DNA from: Pollenia angustigena
Taxonomy: Eukaryota > Arthropoda > Insecta > Diptera > Polleniidae
Length of the DNA: 64,000 nt
Direction: 5' to 3'
Assembly (NCBI GenBank): GCA_930367215.1
Contig: OV884059.1
Location: 34,835,882-34,899,881 of the forward strand
Part shown: piece after piece, positions 34,283 to 45,275 of the stretch
How the letters are laid out: each line of letters starts with the position of its first letter
Position numbering within the stretch: position 1 is the first letter of the stretch
Made by a program: the position numbers and the translations under genes
Notes under the pieces: model-generated
Databases searched by the model: none
What the model saw: only the letters and a program-made list of their open reading frames with translations
What the model was told of the DNA's origin: nothing

Positions 34283-34791
34283 AAAAATTTAAAAGTTCAA
34301 TTTTTGAAAATTTTTTAAAAAAATCACATATACAATTCAGACATGTGGGTACCATAGGAGGATAGTGTCCAAATATGGCCAACATCCCATAGTGAACACC
34401 AAAAAAATTTCAAAGTTCAATTTTTGAAAATTTTTTAAAAAAATCACAAATAAAATTCAGACATGTGGGTACCATAGAAGGGTAGTGTGGTCCCTAGTCC
34501 TCGTTTTCCATATGTTCCGGATGTGTGACACAGAAGGATGTGACAACTCCAATTTATTTTTGTTTGATTTTTTTAATTTGTCAATAGAAATTATTAGGAA
34601 ATAATGAATAAATTAATTGGATATTTTTTCTGCATTTTTTAACGTATTTTTTATTATATTTAATCCTAGTTTAAAAATATCTGATACTATGATATTTATT
34701 CGTTACGTCATTTCATCCAGAGTTAAATATGTAGTGCGTTAGCCGTTACGTCTAGATATATTTAACTCGGCATATTTATCTTCACACACAT
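34283..34791. repeat. Right flank repeats of the foldback element
   Basis: Two direct copies of a unit with CATGTGGGTACCATAG (34345, 34465) and CACCAAAAAAATTTCAAAG. At 34760-34785 AACTCGGCATATTTATCTTC repeats the foldback terminus once more. Non-coding. Confidence 0.55.
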
Positions 34792-35377
34792 ACCTAATTT
34801 TTGATTTGGCGACATGGCGATTTTTTGGCGATTTATAAAATAGTTTAAATCGCCAACTGGCTATTTTTAATGACATATGAATTTGTTTTGAAATTCGTGA
34901 AATTCAATACTTAGAAATAATATTATTTTAATTCTCGTATTTTTATGAATGAAATTTCAGGCAATCTTATTTTTGATAGGTATTTGAAGGTATGTTCAAA
35001 TGGCTGATGAAGTTAATGAATATCTTCTAGAGAAGTGTTTTTTATATATAAAATTGGTCTTGAAAAAATAAAAAAATAGAATTCCTTAAAACACTAATAT
35101 ATTTTAAGTCTATAAGCATTTTCACATTATACTTATGAATGTGGCAATTTTTTATCACAGATAAATACATATGTTGTTGTTAGTGATATTTTAAAGATTT
35201 TTATGAATCCTATCATACCTTTGGACGTTTATGAAAGACAATGGAAAAAATAAGCGTTGGTTAATTGGAAAGATAACTAAATAAGTTTAGGGCAATATTT
35301 TAAAGCTACAAGGATACGGCAGGTACGTAAAATTTTAAGGACTTTACTTTGGCTGTCCTTAATATGTGGTTATTACA

Positions 35378-35475
35378 ACTAGTAATGCCTGTGAAACTAT
35401 GAACTCCACTAAAACTCGGCTTCGAATTAAAATGCAATACGAACTTCTAGACGAGTTATTAGGAGTTATACATGC
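35378..35475 (+). pseudogene. hAT transposase C-terminal remnant
   Basis: About 33 codons read TSNACETMNSTKTRLRIKMQ and then YELLDELLGVIHA, the pattern at the end of hAT transposases (Ser-Asn-Ala, then a Lys-Thr-x-Leu-Arg motif and a leucine-rich helix). The rest is decayed beyond a clear frame and a MITE interrupts right after. It shows that this copy derives from an autonomous relative of the 11983 element. Confidence 0.6.
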
Positions 35476-35724
35476 ATGTTCTGTAAATCACAAGATTTCA
35501 AATCACTTGTGATTTTGAAATCACAATTGTGATTAATGGGTGTTTTGAAAACCACAAAAGTTTTAACTTAGTTAAAAATGGTGGAAACAAATAAGCAAGA
35601 AAAAAAAATCGGCGGCCACTTAGCTGACTGGTTTTAAATCACAATTATGAAAAAAGATTTTTGTCCAGAACACCTTTTTTGTGATTTCAAATAACTTTCA
35701 CAAAAAGTGATTTTCAGAACATGC
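35474..35724. mobile_element. MITE, 251 bp, TIR GCATGTTCTGWAAATCAC
   Basis: Inverted ends of 18 bp with one mismatch, and several TTGTGATTT/AAATCACAA words inside. It interrupts the hAT transposase remnant. Target duplication not resolved. Confidence 0.65.
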
Positions 35725-36042
35725 CTGATATGTTATATGAATGGGAATAGTACATGTTGCACTTCTTTTCTACTTTCGTTGAATAAATGTAATACCCTCA
35801 CAATGTATTCCAAATTTAAAGACAAATAGCGAGTCTTGACGGTGAAGCGTTTTAGATATATAATAAAACTGCAATTATTGTATATAGTGCATTTCTTATA
35901 TTTGTTTAGTACTAGCCGCAGAAAATCTATTTTTGTTGCTTTAAGTAGACTACTATAAATTATTTTATAGTAAACATCGTACCTTTTTTGTGTTCATTAA
36001 CTATTTTCATTTCGCTCTAAATAAAATTTAAGCAAACATATT

Positions 36043-36120
36043 TTAGTCTTTCTTGATTTAACGAAAGAGTTTGATCGAATCAACCACAACGTTCTTGCAA
36101 GGAAACTTCATGAAAACTTT
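36043..36120 (+). pseudogene. LINE reverse transcriptase, 5' part (first catalytic Asp)
   Basis: The frame from 36046 reads VFLDLTKEFDRINHNVLARK, the RT motif with the first catalytic aspartates (normally DLxKAFD). It stops where the BEL element is inserted and continues in the same frame at 42354 once one ACTTT copy is discounted. Confidence 0.85.
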
Positions 36121-36748
36121 TAAACAAATTTCCAATCGTAAATTGGAAAATTGTTGTTTCTACTTGATGTGACCAAAGTAGATATTTAAAATAATTTATT
36201 ACACGAAATGTAGTAAATGTGTGTACGGTACAACAGCGGTGTCGTATATCAGCTAATATTGTATTCAATGGGATTGAATATACTTACTTGTTTGGTGGTT
36301 TGCTGATTAAAACTAAAGAGATTCTTTAAACTTTAAAATTACAAATTTATTAATTTTATCACAACTTTAATTTTTAATTGTTTAGTGTTTGGTTTTTTTG
36401 ATTGTAAATTTCTATTTGTTGCACCGGGAGTGCGTTTGTGTTTTGTTTATTTATTTAGTTTGTCTGTATAACCAATGTTTTACAGTTCAACTTAAATGTT
36501 GGTTTGTTTGTAAATAATTTTATTTGTTGTAAATGTAAGAGCGTATTAGGTTGTTGTTGCGATTGTGTTCGGTGTTATCCGTTTTAGATGTTGTTTTGTT
36601 GGTTTGTCGATGACAAGTGTCTTGTTTTTTCTCCTTTTGTCTTGGCGCTTTGAACTGGGCGTTTTTACACGACGGGAACTGTCACCTAAAATCGGAGTCG
36701 ACCAGGTCGCTTATAATGCGAGCGATAGCGACTGATCGATCTTCGACA
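36121..36748 (-). repeat. 3' LTR of the BEL element
   Basis: 628 bp, differing from the other LTR at only a few positions (for example the T run near 36396). Contains a GATCGATC word near its start on the minus strand. Confidence 0.9.
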
Positions 36749-37618
36749 TGGCGGCCCCCTTGCACTGGTGCAATGTTTAGAATAGCGAATGGAAGTCGTC
36801 TTACTCAGAATGCGGATAGTTTGGGAACGGAACCTTAACTTTGACCCAATAAAACGGTTGATAGTTAAACGTTGGAAGAATTTGTCTTTACCTGAAAAGA
36901 GAAAAGAAAACGGAAGAGAGCAGCAGAATCGTTTGGAAACTAGATTTGAGGTATGGCACAAACCATGCATGAGAACTTGTATAAGATTAGTTGAGTTATA
37001 CACCGAAGTAACCTGAAGTAGAGGAACCCTATTCAGTTCAAGTTGGGAACTTGAATTTAGTTGTTTCATCGAGGAAACTTTCCTTAAAGTGATTAAGTTG
37101 ATAAGTGTATAAATGCCACTAAGATGGGCATATATGGCAACATAATACGACGAAACAAGGAAATCGATATCGGTATCAAAAAGGAAGCTAAGTATATTGA
37201 ACGTAAGCCACTTAGTTTGATTAAGGCATATTGTCTTAAACGAAACATTGAAAATAATCATGGAAGAAATTCCTAAGGGGCATAAATTGGTATTACCTTG
37301 TAAATCATTCAAATTTAATTTACATTGATCGAACTTATTAAGTTGCAACTGCACAATCTTATAACCATACACTTTAGGAGAAATTTCTAACCGTGGGCTA
37401 ATAAATTGCAGCGACGTAAGAATGGAAGACAAAGGCAGTTGTCTTGTATCAAACGTTTGCTTCGAAATATGTATAAATAGAATAAATCTACTTGTCTTCC
37501 GTAAAAGCAAACAGGTTTGTTCCCGGGTTGTAACATTCAACATTAAATTCAACATATGAGAGATGTTAGGTTTAACGATGGCTGCTACACCTGATATTAA
37601 AATAAAAATGTTATGCAT
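36749..37618 (-). CDS. Unknown ORF downstream of the BEL protease (possible env-like)
   Basis: An ATG at 37618-37616 lies one base after the protease stop, in a shifted frame. The frame runs about 290 codons to the LTR edge and 21 more into the LTR. The start resembles a signal peptide (IFILISGVAAIV), and several potential N-glycosylation sites (NIS, NVT, NVS, NQT) and cysteines are scattered through it. That composition suggests a secreted or membrane protein, and some BEL/Pao elements have an envelope-like gene. I recognise no family, and an out-of-frame remnant of pol is possible though RT or integrase motifs are absent. Confidence 0.35.
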
Positions 37619-37619
37619 T

Positions 37620-38531
37620 TTAGTTATTGAGAGCGGCTTGTCTGTTGTTTCCTGAATTATTAGGCAAAGAAAAAGAAATTTTCTGTGCCACCAATAAATT
37701 TGTATATAACTTATAACTTAATGGAATTAAGTTAGAATTCGGTATTTTAAAAGTATTATCTACAGATACATGAGGAATTCTGGTGGTTAAATCAGTACTT
37801 AATGGAATTAAGTTTGCTTTCGGTGGCCTAGATATATTATTTTCAGACATATGAGAATTGTTGTTTGTTAATAACGGACCAAATATATACCAACCGAATA
37901 TGGAATTCTGAGCAATCAGACTTCCTAATATACTTCTTTTTATACCATCGAGAATGATAAGTGGAATTATATCACTGCCTAAGAGCATATCGATTTTATT
38001 AGGTGCTAAGAAATTAGGATCTGCTAAATCAATGTCACTAATATCGGAAATATCGTTAACAGATGAAATGGCATCAGGCATAAAATTAGTTATATGTGGA
38101 ACAATTACAACTTTAGAGTTAAGCTGTATTTCATGACGTTTGGAATATAAAGTCACATCACATACTTCAAGACCTCTTGCAACTACACCATCGCCAACTC
38201 CGCATATTTTAAAATTTGAGCTTTCGGTTTTTAATCCGAGATGTTTGGACACTTTTTCTGTCAAAAGGGATGATTTTGAACCTGAATCTATTAAGGCACG
38301 AACTGTGTGCCTTTTTCCTGCGTATATTACTTCGACCAGGGCTGTCGGTAATAACGTGGTATTTTGGCATACAGACAAGAGAGTCTGTGTAGTTGTTGGT
38401 TGAGGGGTACATTTAGCACAACCTGGTGTTTTCAATTGATCAGAACTATCTGCAATTATGTTAGTATTTGTCTTACTAGAAGTCGTATGATATGAGTTAA
38501 CCGCGGAATCGTTTGAACTTGATTCTTTCAA
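37620..38531 (-). pseudogene. BEL/Pao aspartic protease region (DUF1758-like), separated from gag
   Basis: Retropepsin domain that cleaves the Gag-Pol polyprotein. The frame of about 300 codons has the sequence VEVIYAGKRHTVRALIDSGS with the catalytic Asp-Ser-Gly, then SSLLTEKVSKHLGL and a second half with MLLGSDIIPLI and SIFGWYIFGPL, typical of the BEL family protease. A TAA ends it at 37620-37622, before where RT should start. The apparent ATG at 38531 is internal: upstream codons continue to the Helitron edge at 38547, where gag was interrupted. Confidence 0.85.
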
Positions 38532-38547
38532 AATGTTTAACTCATTA

Positions 38548-39849
38548 TCTATATATATAAAAAGAAGTGTACATTTTGATTGTCACTCCATAACTCGAGA
38601 ACGGCTCGACCGATTGCCATAAAATTTTTAGGGAAGGTACAGGGAGGAGTGATGATGGTTAGTTGATTTTGAAATCCAAAATCGGGGCAGGGGAATTGGT
38701 ACCCCCCATAGGATGCCAATATTTAATATCGCATATCTTAAGACCCGCTGCACGCATTTTGTTGAACTTTTGGTAGTAGGATCTTCTAAGCCCCAAAATT
38801 TAAATAAAACAGTAGCGGGGGAAGTGGTTCCCCCCATAGGACGCCAATGTTTAATATAGCATATCTTAAGAACTGTTACAGTGAGAATGTTCAAACTTTG
38901 TAGAAGTCACTCTTATGGTATACTACTCTATTGAGAATAAAAATAAAGCGGTAGGCGCAGGGGGGAAATACCTCCCATAGGATGCATATATTAAATATAG
39001 CTCAACTGAAGAACTATTTAAGGGACAGCCTTCAAACGTGGTTAAAGCTACTATTATGGTAAAATGAAAATTTCAATATAAAAATGGGCGGGGTTGACAG
39101 GGGAGGAGCAGTACCCCTCATAGATAGAAATATAATTAAGAGCCGCTGCATGCATTTTGTTGAACTTTTGATAGTAGGATCTTCAGAGCCCCAAAACTGA
39201 AATAAAATAGTAGCGGGGGAAGTGTTACCCCCAAAAGGACACCAATGTTTAATATCGCATATCTTAAGAACTGTTATAGTGAGAATGTTCAAACTTTGTA
39301 GAAGTCACTCTTATGGTATACTACACTATTGAAAATAAAAATAAAGCGGGTAGGCGCAGGGGGGAAATACCTCCCATAGGATGCATATATTAAATATCAC
39401 TCAACTGAAGAACTATTAAAGGGAGAGTCTTCAAACGTGGTTAAAGCTACTGTTATGGTTAACTTTAAATTTCAATATAAAAATGGGCGGGGTTGACAGA
39501 GAAGGAGCAGTACCCCTCATAGATAGAAATATAATTAAGAGCCACTGCACGGATTTTGTTGAACTTTTGATAGTAGGATCTTCAGAGCCCCAAAACTGAA
39601 ATAAAATAGCAGCGGGGGAAGTGTTACCCCCCATGGGACACCAATGTTTAATATCGCATATCTTAAGAACTGTTAAGTGAGAATGTTCAAACTTTGTAAA
39701 AGTCACTCTTATGGTATGCTACACTTTTGAAAATAAAAATAAAGCCGGTAGGCACAGGGGGAAATACCTCCCATAGGATGCATATATTAAGTATCTCTCA
39801 ACTGAAGAAGTGGTTAAAGCAGTGTAGCGAAGCGCACGGGTTAAGCTAG
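38548..39849 (+). mobile_element. Non-autonomous Helitron, 1.3 kb, inside the BEL gag-pro frame
   Basis: Starts TCTATATATATAAAAAG, ends CTAG, and lies between A (38547) and T (39850), the hallmarks of Helitrons. A small hairpin around GCGAAGCGC sits about 10 nt before the CTAG end. The interior holds about three units of roughly 400 bp (AATATAAAAATGGGCGGGG near 39076 and 39475), each with CCCCATAGGA-type words. No Rep/helicase gene. Confidence 0.9.
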
Positions 39850-41090
39850 TTCTGTATATGGAGTACACTATGGTGTTTATTACCACATTGATTGCATCTA
39901 TCCCGACTACTGCAATCAGAAACTCTATGTGATAGAGATAGACAATTTTTACATATGTTGTTTTGTGAAACAAAACTATTTCTTTGCTTTAGGGAAAAGC
40001 TTAGGAATGTTGAACACACTCGCAAATTATGATTTTTTGTACATAATATGCATGTTAATTTCTGAGCCTTCAGGTTTTGACTGCTTTGGACGTCATTAAA
40101 ATCAATTGAACATTGAGTGTGCAAAAACTTATTTTTTGAAATAGTCATTATGCGCTCTACAACTCTGTGTCTTTTTATAAGAAATTGTTCCATTTGAGAC
40201 CAGGAAGGCAGAGTCGTGTGCGAAACAAGAGATTGTTCCCAGAGAGCTAACGTTTCAGTTGGCAGTTTTGTGGAGCACAAATATACCAAAATGGGGTCCC
40301 AATGCCCTACTTCAACTCCATTAGAAGACAACATTGACAGAGAATCGCTTATGGTAGTCTGTATATTATTAATCGCCTCAGCTGATTCAAACTTAGCAGG
40401 TGGAATATTAAAAAGAGATTTCAGTTGAGTATCAACTAGAACACGTTTGTTATCATAACGAGCTTGCAAAGCTCCCCATGCTAACGAAAATGAATCATTA
40501 GTTAATGGATACTTATTTACAATAGAACCTGCTTCACCTTTTACTTTTCTTCTTAAGTACAACAATTTCTGAACATCTGGCATTCTTACTTTGCTGATGT
40601 AAACAGCAGTGAACATGTCTCTAAATGAAGGCCATTCTTCATAGGAACCATGAAAATCTGGTGCATCGCACGGAGGGACGTTAACACCAAAATCTGGCGC
40701 TTCATATTGGATGTTCAGTGGATGGTAATTAAGTTGGCCATTTGCTGAGAAATGATTCGGATCATTTTCTCTTTGTTCATTTTCAGCAGAAATCCCTGAA
40801 TACTTAATGAAATCGACCATTTCAGCTTTAGTTTGCTGGTATATATCCCTGCATGTTTCATATTTAGACCGAGCATCTTTTTTGAAGTCTTCACCGACAA
40901 CTCCATCTTCAGACAAATAGACGTCTTCATAGGCACGGCGGAGTGACTGCCAATCTTCATCTAATGTCTGCATCTTAGCTTTAACTAGAGATTCGGTCAA
41001 ATCTTCGAAACAAAGTGTTGAAAACCTTTTGCAAACATTTATAATGTTCTCTGATTCATAAGTGAATCTACCACAAGTAACTGAACTCAT
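39846..41090 (-). pseudogene. BEL/Pao Gag (DUF1759-like) with zinc knuckles, cut by a Helitron
   Basis: Structural protein of the retrotransposon. ATG at 41090; 414 codons. The centre (about residues 130-300) has PPCDAPDFHGSYEEWPSFRD and the following helical region of the BEL/Pao Gag, and the C-terminus has knuckle-like clusters (CILCTKNHNLRVC; CKNCLSLSHRVSDC; CNQCGNKHHSVLH). The stop at 39846 is contributed by the Helitron end. Removing the Helitron in thought puts this frame in phase with the protease at 38531, so the original was one gag-pro frame. Confidence 0.9.
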
Positions 41091-41722
41091 TTTTAAATAA
41101 TTATTGATAATGAAATCCCAATAAATAAATCTGCTTCTGTATGTACCGTAAATACAAATACAACTGAAAATACCAACGTTTAAAAGTAGGGTGCACGGTA
41201 TGAATAATCAAATAATCTGATATCTGTTTTGTATATATAAAATATGTTTTCTACAAACTGAACGTTGTACTAACGATATTATCCTCTTACGTGTAGGGTA
41301 CACAAGTAAATGTAACAACAATTACAATAAGAAATTTTTTATTTTCTCTTATGCTATATTCTCTTTATTTATATATATATGCATATATGCATATGTATGT
41401 TTATACTATATGGCTATGAACTGCATATATGCATATGTATGTTTATACTATATGGCTATGAACTAGCGTAATTAATAAAAAGAGATCTCTCAACTGAGAA
41501 AAATGCAAATAAGAAAAAACCACCACCAAATTATTACAAGAAGAGCACAATATTTTTAAAGCAAATAAAATATGTGAAATCAATATGTAGCTGATATTAA
41601 AACTGTTTGAATTTTGTAATAAACAAATTTTAGAAGACAGTAAACTTTTTAACGTTTATTTTTATTTTAACGAAATGAAAACAAATTTAATTACTGATTC
41701 TTCGAAGGCTTCAAAAGGACCA
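41091..41722 (-). other. BEL 5' untranslated leader
   Basis: Between the 5' LTR and the gag ATG. Contains a direct repeat of about 54 bp (GCATATATGCATATGTATGT at 41382 and 41425). Confidence 0.6.
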
Positions 41723-42348
41723 TAAACAAATTTCCAATCGTAAATTGGAAAATTGTTGTTTCTACTTGATGTGACCAAAGTAGATATTTAAAATAATTTA
41801 TTACACGAAATGTAGTAAATGTGTGTACGGTACAACAGCGGTGTCGTATATCAGCTAATATTGTATTCAATGGGATTGAATATACTTACTTGTTTGGTGG
41901 TTTGCTGATTAAAACTAAAGAGATTCTTTAAACTTTAAAATTACAAATTTATTAATTTTATCACAACTTTAATTTTTAATTGTTTAGTGTTTGGTTTTTG
42001 ATTGTAAATTTCTATTTGTTGCACCGGGAGTGCGTTTGTGTTTTGTTTATTTATTTAGTTTGTCTGTATAACCAATGTTTTACAGTTCAACTTAAATGTT
42101 GGTTTGTTTGTAAATAATTTTATTTGTTGTAAATGTAAGAGCGTATTAGGTTGTTGTTGCGATTGTGTTCGGTGTTATCCGTTTTAGATGTTGTTTTGTT
42201 GGTTTGTCGATGACAAGTGCCTTGTTTTTTCTCCTTTTGTCTTGGCGCTTTGAACTGGGCGTTTTTACACGACGGGAACTGTCACTTAAAATCGGAGTCG
42301 ACCAGGTCGCTTATAATGCGAGCGATAGCGACTGATCGATCTTCGACA
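41723..42348 (-). repeat. 5' LTR of the BEL element
   Basis: 626 bp. Matches 36121-36748 nearly base for base; the right flank carries the second ACTTT. Confidence 0.9.
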
Positions 42349-42353
42349 ACTTT

Positions 42354-43382
42354 AATTTTTCGAAATCGGCATGCAGATTGATTTATAATTATTTATTAGA
42401 AAGATCACAGTTTGTTTCAATAAATGGGATAAATTCTTCTATAAGTGCAGTAACCTCTGGTGTACCTCAGGGATCTATACTGGGTCCGATTTTATTTATT
42501 ACTTACCTGAATGATTGTATCCCCCTTATGAACAACGGTTTTTGTCAATCGTATATATTTGCGGATGATATTTTACTCTTATATACATCTGATTCTCATC
42601 AAACTGACCTTTTTGAGATCCGTCTAAACAACCACCTGAGTTCAATATCTAACTGGATGTCTCTTAACTTTCTTGAGATTAATTCTACTAAGACTAAGGC
42701 TATGACGTTTTATTTGCAGAGCCGAAATTGGTTTGGTCCTCGGATTTATGTAAATGGACAATTAGTTGATTATGTTGATGTTCTTAGATGTCTTGGTGTT
42801 ATTTTGGATTCGGGCTTAAATTTTGATAACCATATTAATTCGCTGTCAAATAGGGTTTGTCTCACCTTGAGAAAGTTATACTCCCTAAAACCATATACAC
42901 CTAGACATGTAAGATACCGATTGGCTCACTCCCTAATTATGTCTCAGTTTAATTATGGCCTTGAAGTTTTTTCAGGCTCTTGGTTATACAATGTGGATAT
43001 ACTTAGTGGAATTATAAGAAAAGTTGTTCGTTTTGTTTTTGGTGTGAAAGTTTATGAGCATGAACGTACTAGGGAACTTGTTCCACAATTTTTAAAATGT
43101 AGTTTTGATGATTATCTAAAAGTACGTATTTTGCTTCATTTTTATAAAATTATGAAAACGCAACAACCGGAAATTTTAGTGAATAAATTTTCTTTTATTA
43201 ACTCGTCACGTAATATTCAGATTGGTGTGCCGTTTAGATATCTTTCAATATCTGACCGCTCTTTTGTAGTGCGTGTCTATCGAGCTTGGAATGTTCTACC
43301 TAATAGTCTCAAACTCTTCTCCTATTCATTTTTAACTTATAAGCGAAAAATAATTGAGTATTTTAATGGAATTATGACCTAA
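42354..43382 (+). pseudogene. LINE reverse transcriptase, main part
   Basis: RT of a non-LTR retrotransposon. The frame is intact from the BEL junction to a stop at about 43380: RLIYNYLLERSQFVSING, then TSGVPQGSILGPILFITYLN, the YIFADDILLLY catalytic box, and the thumb region (LRCLGVILDSGLNFDNHI). The C-terminal part has no RNase H that I can see. The endonuclease domain is absent because the copy starts at 36043. Apart from the BEL insertion this frame has no stop, so the copy was probably young when interrupted. Confidence 0.9.
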
Positions 43383-43647
43383 TATATTGACACTTAACTA
43401 TTTTTTCTTTCTTCTGCCACTTGCCATTTTTTAAATTTTTATTTTTATTTTTTTTTTCCTTAATTGGATTTTTATATTCCAATATTCTTATGGCTGGGGG
43501 GCCACTATACTATACTATACTTATATATAACAGCGAAATTTCTATATTTTTAAAAGTTTTCAGTTTTTAAGTGGCATACTTGTGAAATTTGTAATTATCA
43601 ACAATACATAAATAATTGGCCTTGGAGGCTTTCTTTGTATTGATATT
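43383..43647 (+). other. LINE 3' untranslated region
   Basis: AT-rich, with GGCTGGGGGGCCAC and a TATACTATACTATAC run near 43500. Confidence 0.5.
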
Positions 43648-43827
43648 CACCCTTATTGTGTTTGGCGTAGTCGAAAAACGACAGGTGTCGTAGTTGCAGT
43701 CGTATTCACATTTTTATGTTACCGTCTAAAATTTTCGACTAGCAAAATTTTGTAAAAGAATCACAATGTAAAAGAATACACTTAATTAAATTATTTTGAA
43801 ACACCCTGTTAAAGATCTGTCAAACAA

Positions 43828-44175
43828 GTGTTTGAATTAAAAATAATACGCATAGTAAAATTGTTGGTAAAATTTTTGTATTATTTTACTTGTGGTTTTC
43901 TTCCGCAACCCCGTAACTCCAAAACAACTTCTTTTCAGGAGAGACAAAATACTTTTTACCAAATATTCGAAACTTTTTGCTATATATTCTTATATAATCC
44001 AAGAATTAGGAAAGATTCCGATATTCCGCCAAACAAAAAAAAATGCAAAATTGTAAGACGGTATTTACTGATTACTTTTCCAGTTAAAACAAAAAATCGA
44101 GTTACGTGGTTGCGGAAGAAAACCATCGATATATGTAAGAAGTTCTATTTACATGAACATAATTATATTAATTAA
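43828..44175 (+). CDS. Unidentified open frame in the Harbinger-like element
   Basis: 115 codons open, without a recognised motif. The peptide is basic and aromatic, with FLPQPRNSKTTSFQERQ. A similar WLRKKTIDICKKF stretch near the end might be a remnant of the element's own protein. Could be chance. Confidence 0.2.
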   Translation: MFELKIIRIVKLLVKFLYYFTCGFLPQPRNSKTTSFQERQNTFYQIFETFCYIFLYNPRIRKDSDIPPNKKKCKIVRRYLLITFPVKTKNRVTWLRKKTIDICKKFYLHEHNYIN

Positions 44176-44513
44176 AACAAAATAAAAATTAAAACATTTT
44201 CCTTTTTATTAAGTCTTCAAGTTCAAATTTTTTTTTAATTTCTAGTTCGGTTTTGCGTATTTCTAAATGAGCTTTTCTGTTTTTCTCTTTGCTTTAGAGT
44301 TCCGCCTTATATAAACCGATTTCTCCTCTTTAGCATTCTCCGTGTGTAACGTTCCGATTCCGATAATTTTTTTTCAAATTTAAGCATAACTCTTTTTGCA
44401 GTTTAACTTGTTGTTCTAAAAGCCCTAGTTTCGCTTGTTTTTATTTTTTCTAAGCGGAGGTATCACAGGTGAAGTACTCGGGCTTTCAACTTCGGTAATG
44501 CCAGTTTTTGTGT

Positions 44514-44810
44514 CTAAATTTGGCTCGGGGTCTTGTGAAATCCTTCGCTTTCTCTTATTCCAAATGGATATTTATGTTCGACAATAGCACGCATGTCTAA
44601 TCGATCAATTGCTGCTTCTTCGACAGATGAAAATGTATTTTGTTTGAACCGCCCACCACCTGTTGCATAGCTTTCAGCTTTGCTATGAGTGAGTTTTTTC
44701 TTCAATTAAAATTTTAAATCGGCTTATAGCTTAATCTAACCCTCTCCGGAATGGCAATATAAATTTTCGGATACGGTGTTCCACTCCTCTTAAATATTGG
44801 TTTTGCTTAA
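44514..44810 (-). pseudogene. Myb/SANT (zeste-type) DNA-binding domain remnant
   Basis: From about 44810 downward, a tryptophan-led helix (WNTVSENLY) is followed, across stop codons, by an open part LKKKLTHSKAESYATGGGRF. The Lys-rich helix followed by a Thr-Gly-Gly-Gly turn is characteristic of the Myb/SANT-like domain in Harbinger accessory proteins and zeste-like regulators. Multiple stops make it a pseudogene. Confidence 0.5.
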
Positions 44811-45223
44811 ATTTTTTTTGGAAGGCCTTTGCCAAAAAAGGTTTTTGCTTCATTATTGCTACTTACTTCGCAAATTGTGCGGCAGTTGTAAGATTTATCC
44901 TAAAATATATACCAGCGTTAGGTACACAAGCACATAAAAACTAAATTATATTTCAATGATATTAAATTTTTTGCATATTTACATTTTATTTACTTCCATT
45001 GAAATTATTTCTCAAATAATTTTAATAACGTCGTGACCAAAATGTTTAACGACAATTTTTTACACTTTTGACTGACAAATACGCCAAACACGGTACTGTT
45101 TTGACGTCGTTTTTGTAATAGATTTGAAAAGTGTCGTATTCATTGGCGTTTTTCGCCAATCACGGTACCGTTTTAAAAAAACGACTAATTTACGACGCAA
45201 AAACGCCAAAGACAATAAGGGTG

Positions 45224-45224
<1 letters not shown>

Positions 45225-45270
<46 letters not shown>
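45225..45270. repeat. (TAA)n microsatellite, probable LINE tail
   Basis: Fifteen or so TAA repeats followed directly by resumed hAT sequence (ATATATATTATGGCG). This position fits the 3' tail of the truncated LINE. Confidence 0.75.

Positions 45271-45275
<5 letters not shown>

Larger units (their letters stand above)
36121..42348 (-). mobile_element. BEL/Pao LTR retrotransposon lacking reverse transcriptase and integrase
   Basis: LTRs of 628 and 626 bp (36121-36748 and 41723-42348) are almost identical, flanked by the 5-bp target duplication ACTTT (36116-36120 and 42349-42353). On the minus strand the LTR starts TGTCGAAG. Next to the 5' LTR, the 41722-41707 stretch begins TGG, as a primer-binding site should; near the 3' LTR the purine run AAGGGGG (about 36757-36763) could serve as polypurine tract. 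The interior has gag and protease only; about 3 kb of pol is missing. Near-identical LTRs suggest a recent insertion. Confidence 0.9.
43648..45223. mobile_element. Harbinger-like TIR element, 1.6 kb
   Basis: Inverted ends CACCCTTATTGTGTTTGGCG and its complement (one mismatch in the first 20 bp), with ATT on both sides (43645-43647, 45224-45226). Subterminal GTCGTTTTT-type words recur at the right end. A decayed Myb/zeste-like domain is encoded on the minus strand (44514 to about 44810). Target size and that domain favour PIF/Harbinger; there is no transposase. Confidence 0.6.
36043..45270 (+). mobile_element. 5'-truncated LINE with (TAA)n tail, interrupted twice
   Basis: LINE sequence covers 36043-36120, 42354-43647 and the (TAA)n tail 45225-45270. 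The BEL element and the Harbinger-like element occupy the gaps. The hAT host sequence resumes immediately after the tail. A TAA-repeat tail is known for I-type LINEs; the clade is otherwise not fixed. Confidence 0.75.

Noticed and set aside
36749..37618. Calling the ORF a true envelope protein
   Set aside because: Only the signal-like start and glycosylation motifs support it; no family motif was recognised, so it is listed as unknown.
42378..43382. Reverse transcriptase as part of the BEL element
   Set aside because: It lies outside the LTR and target duplication, on the opposite strand, and has non-LTR RT motifs continuous with 36043-36120.
43828..44175. A functional host gene of 115 codons
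   Set aside because: No motif, and it sits inside a TIR element; kept only as a low-confidence frame.
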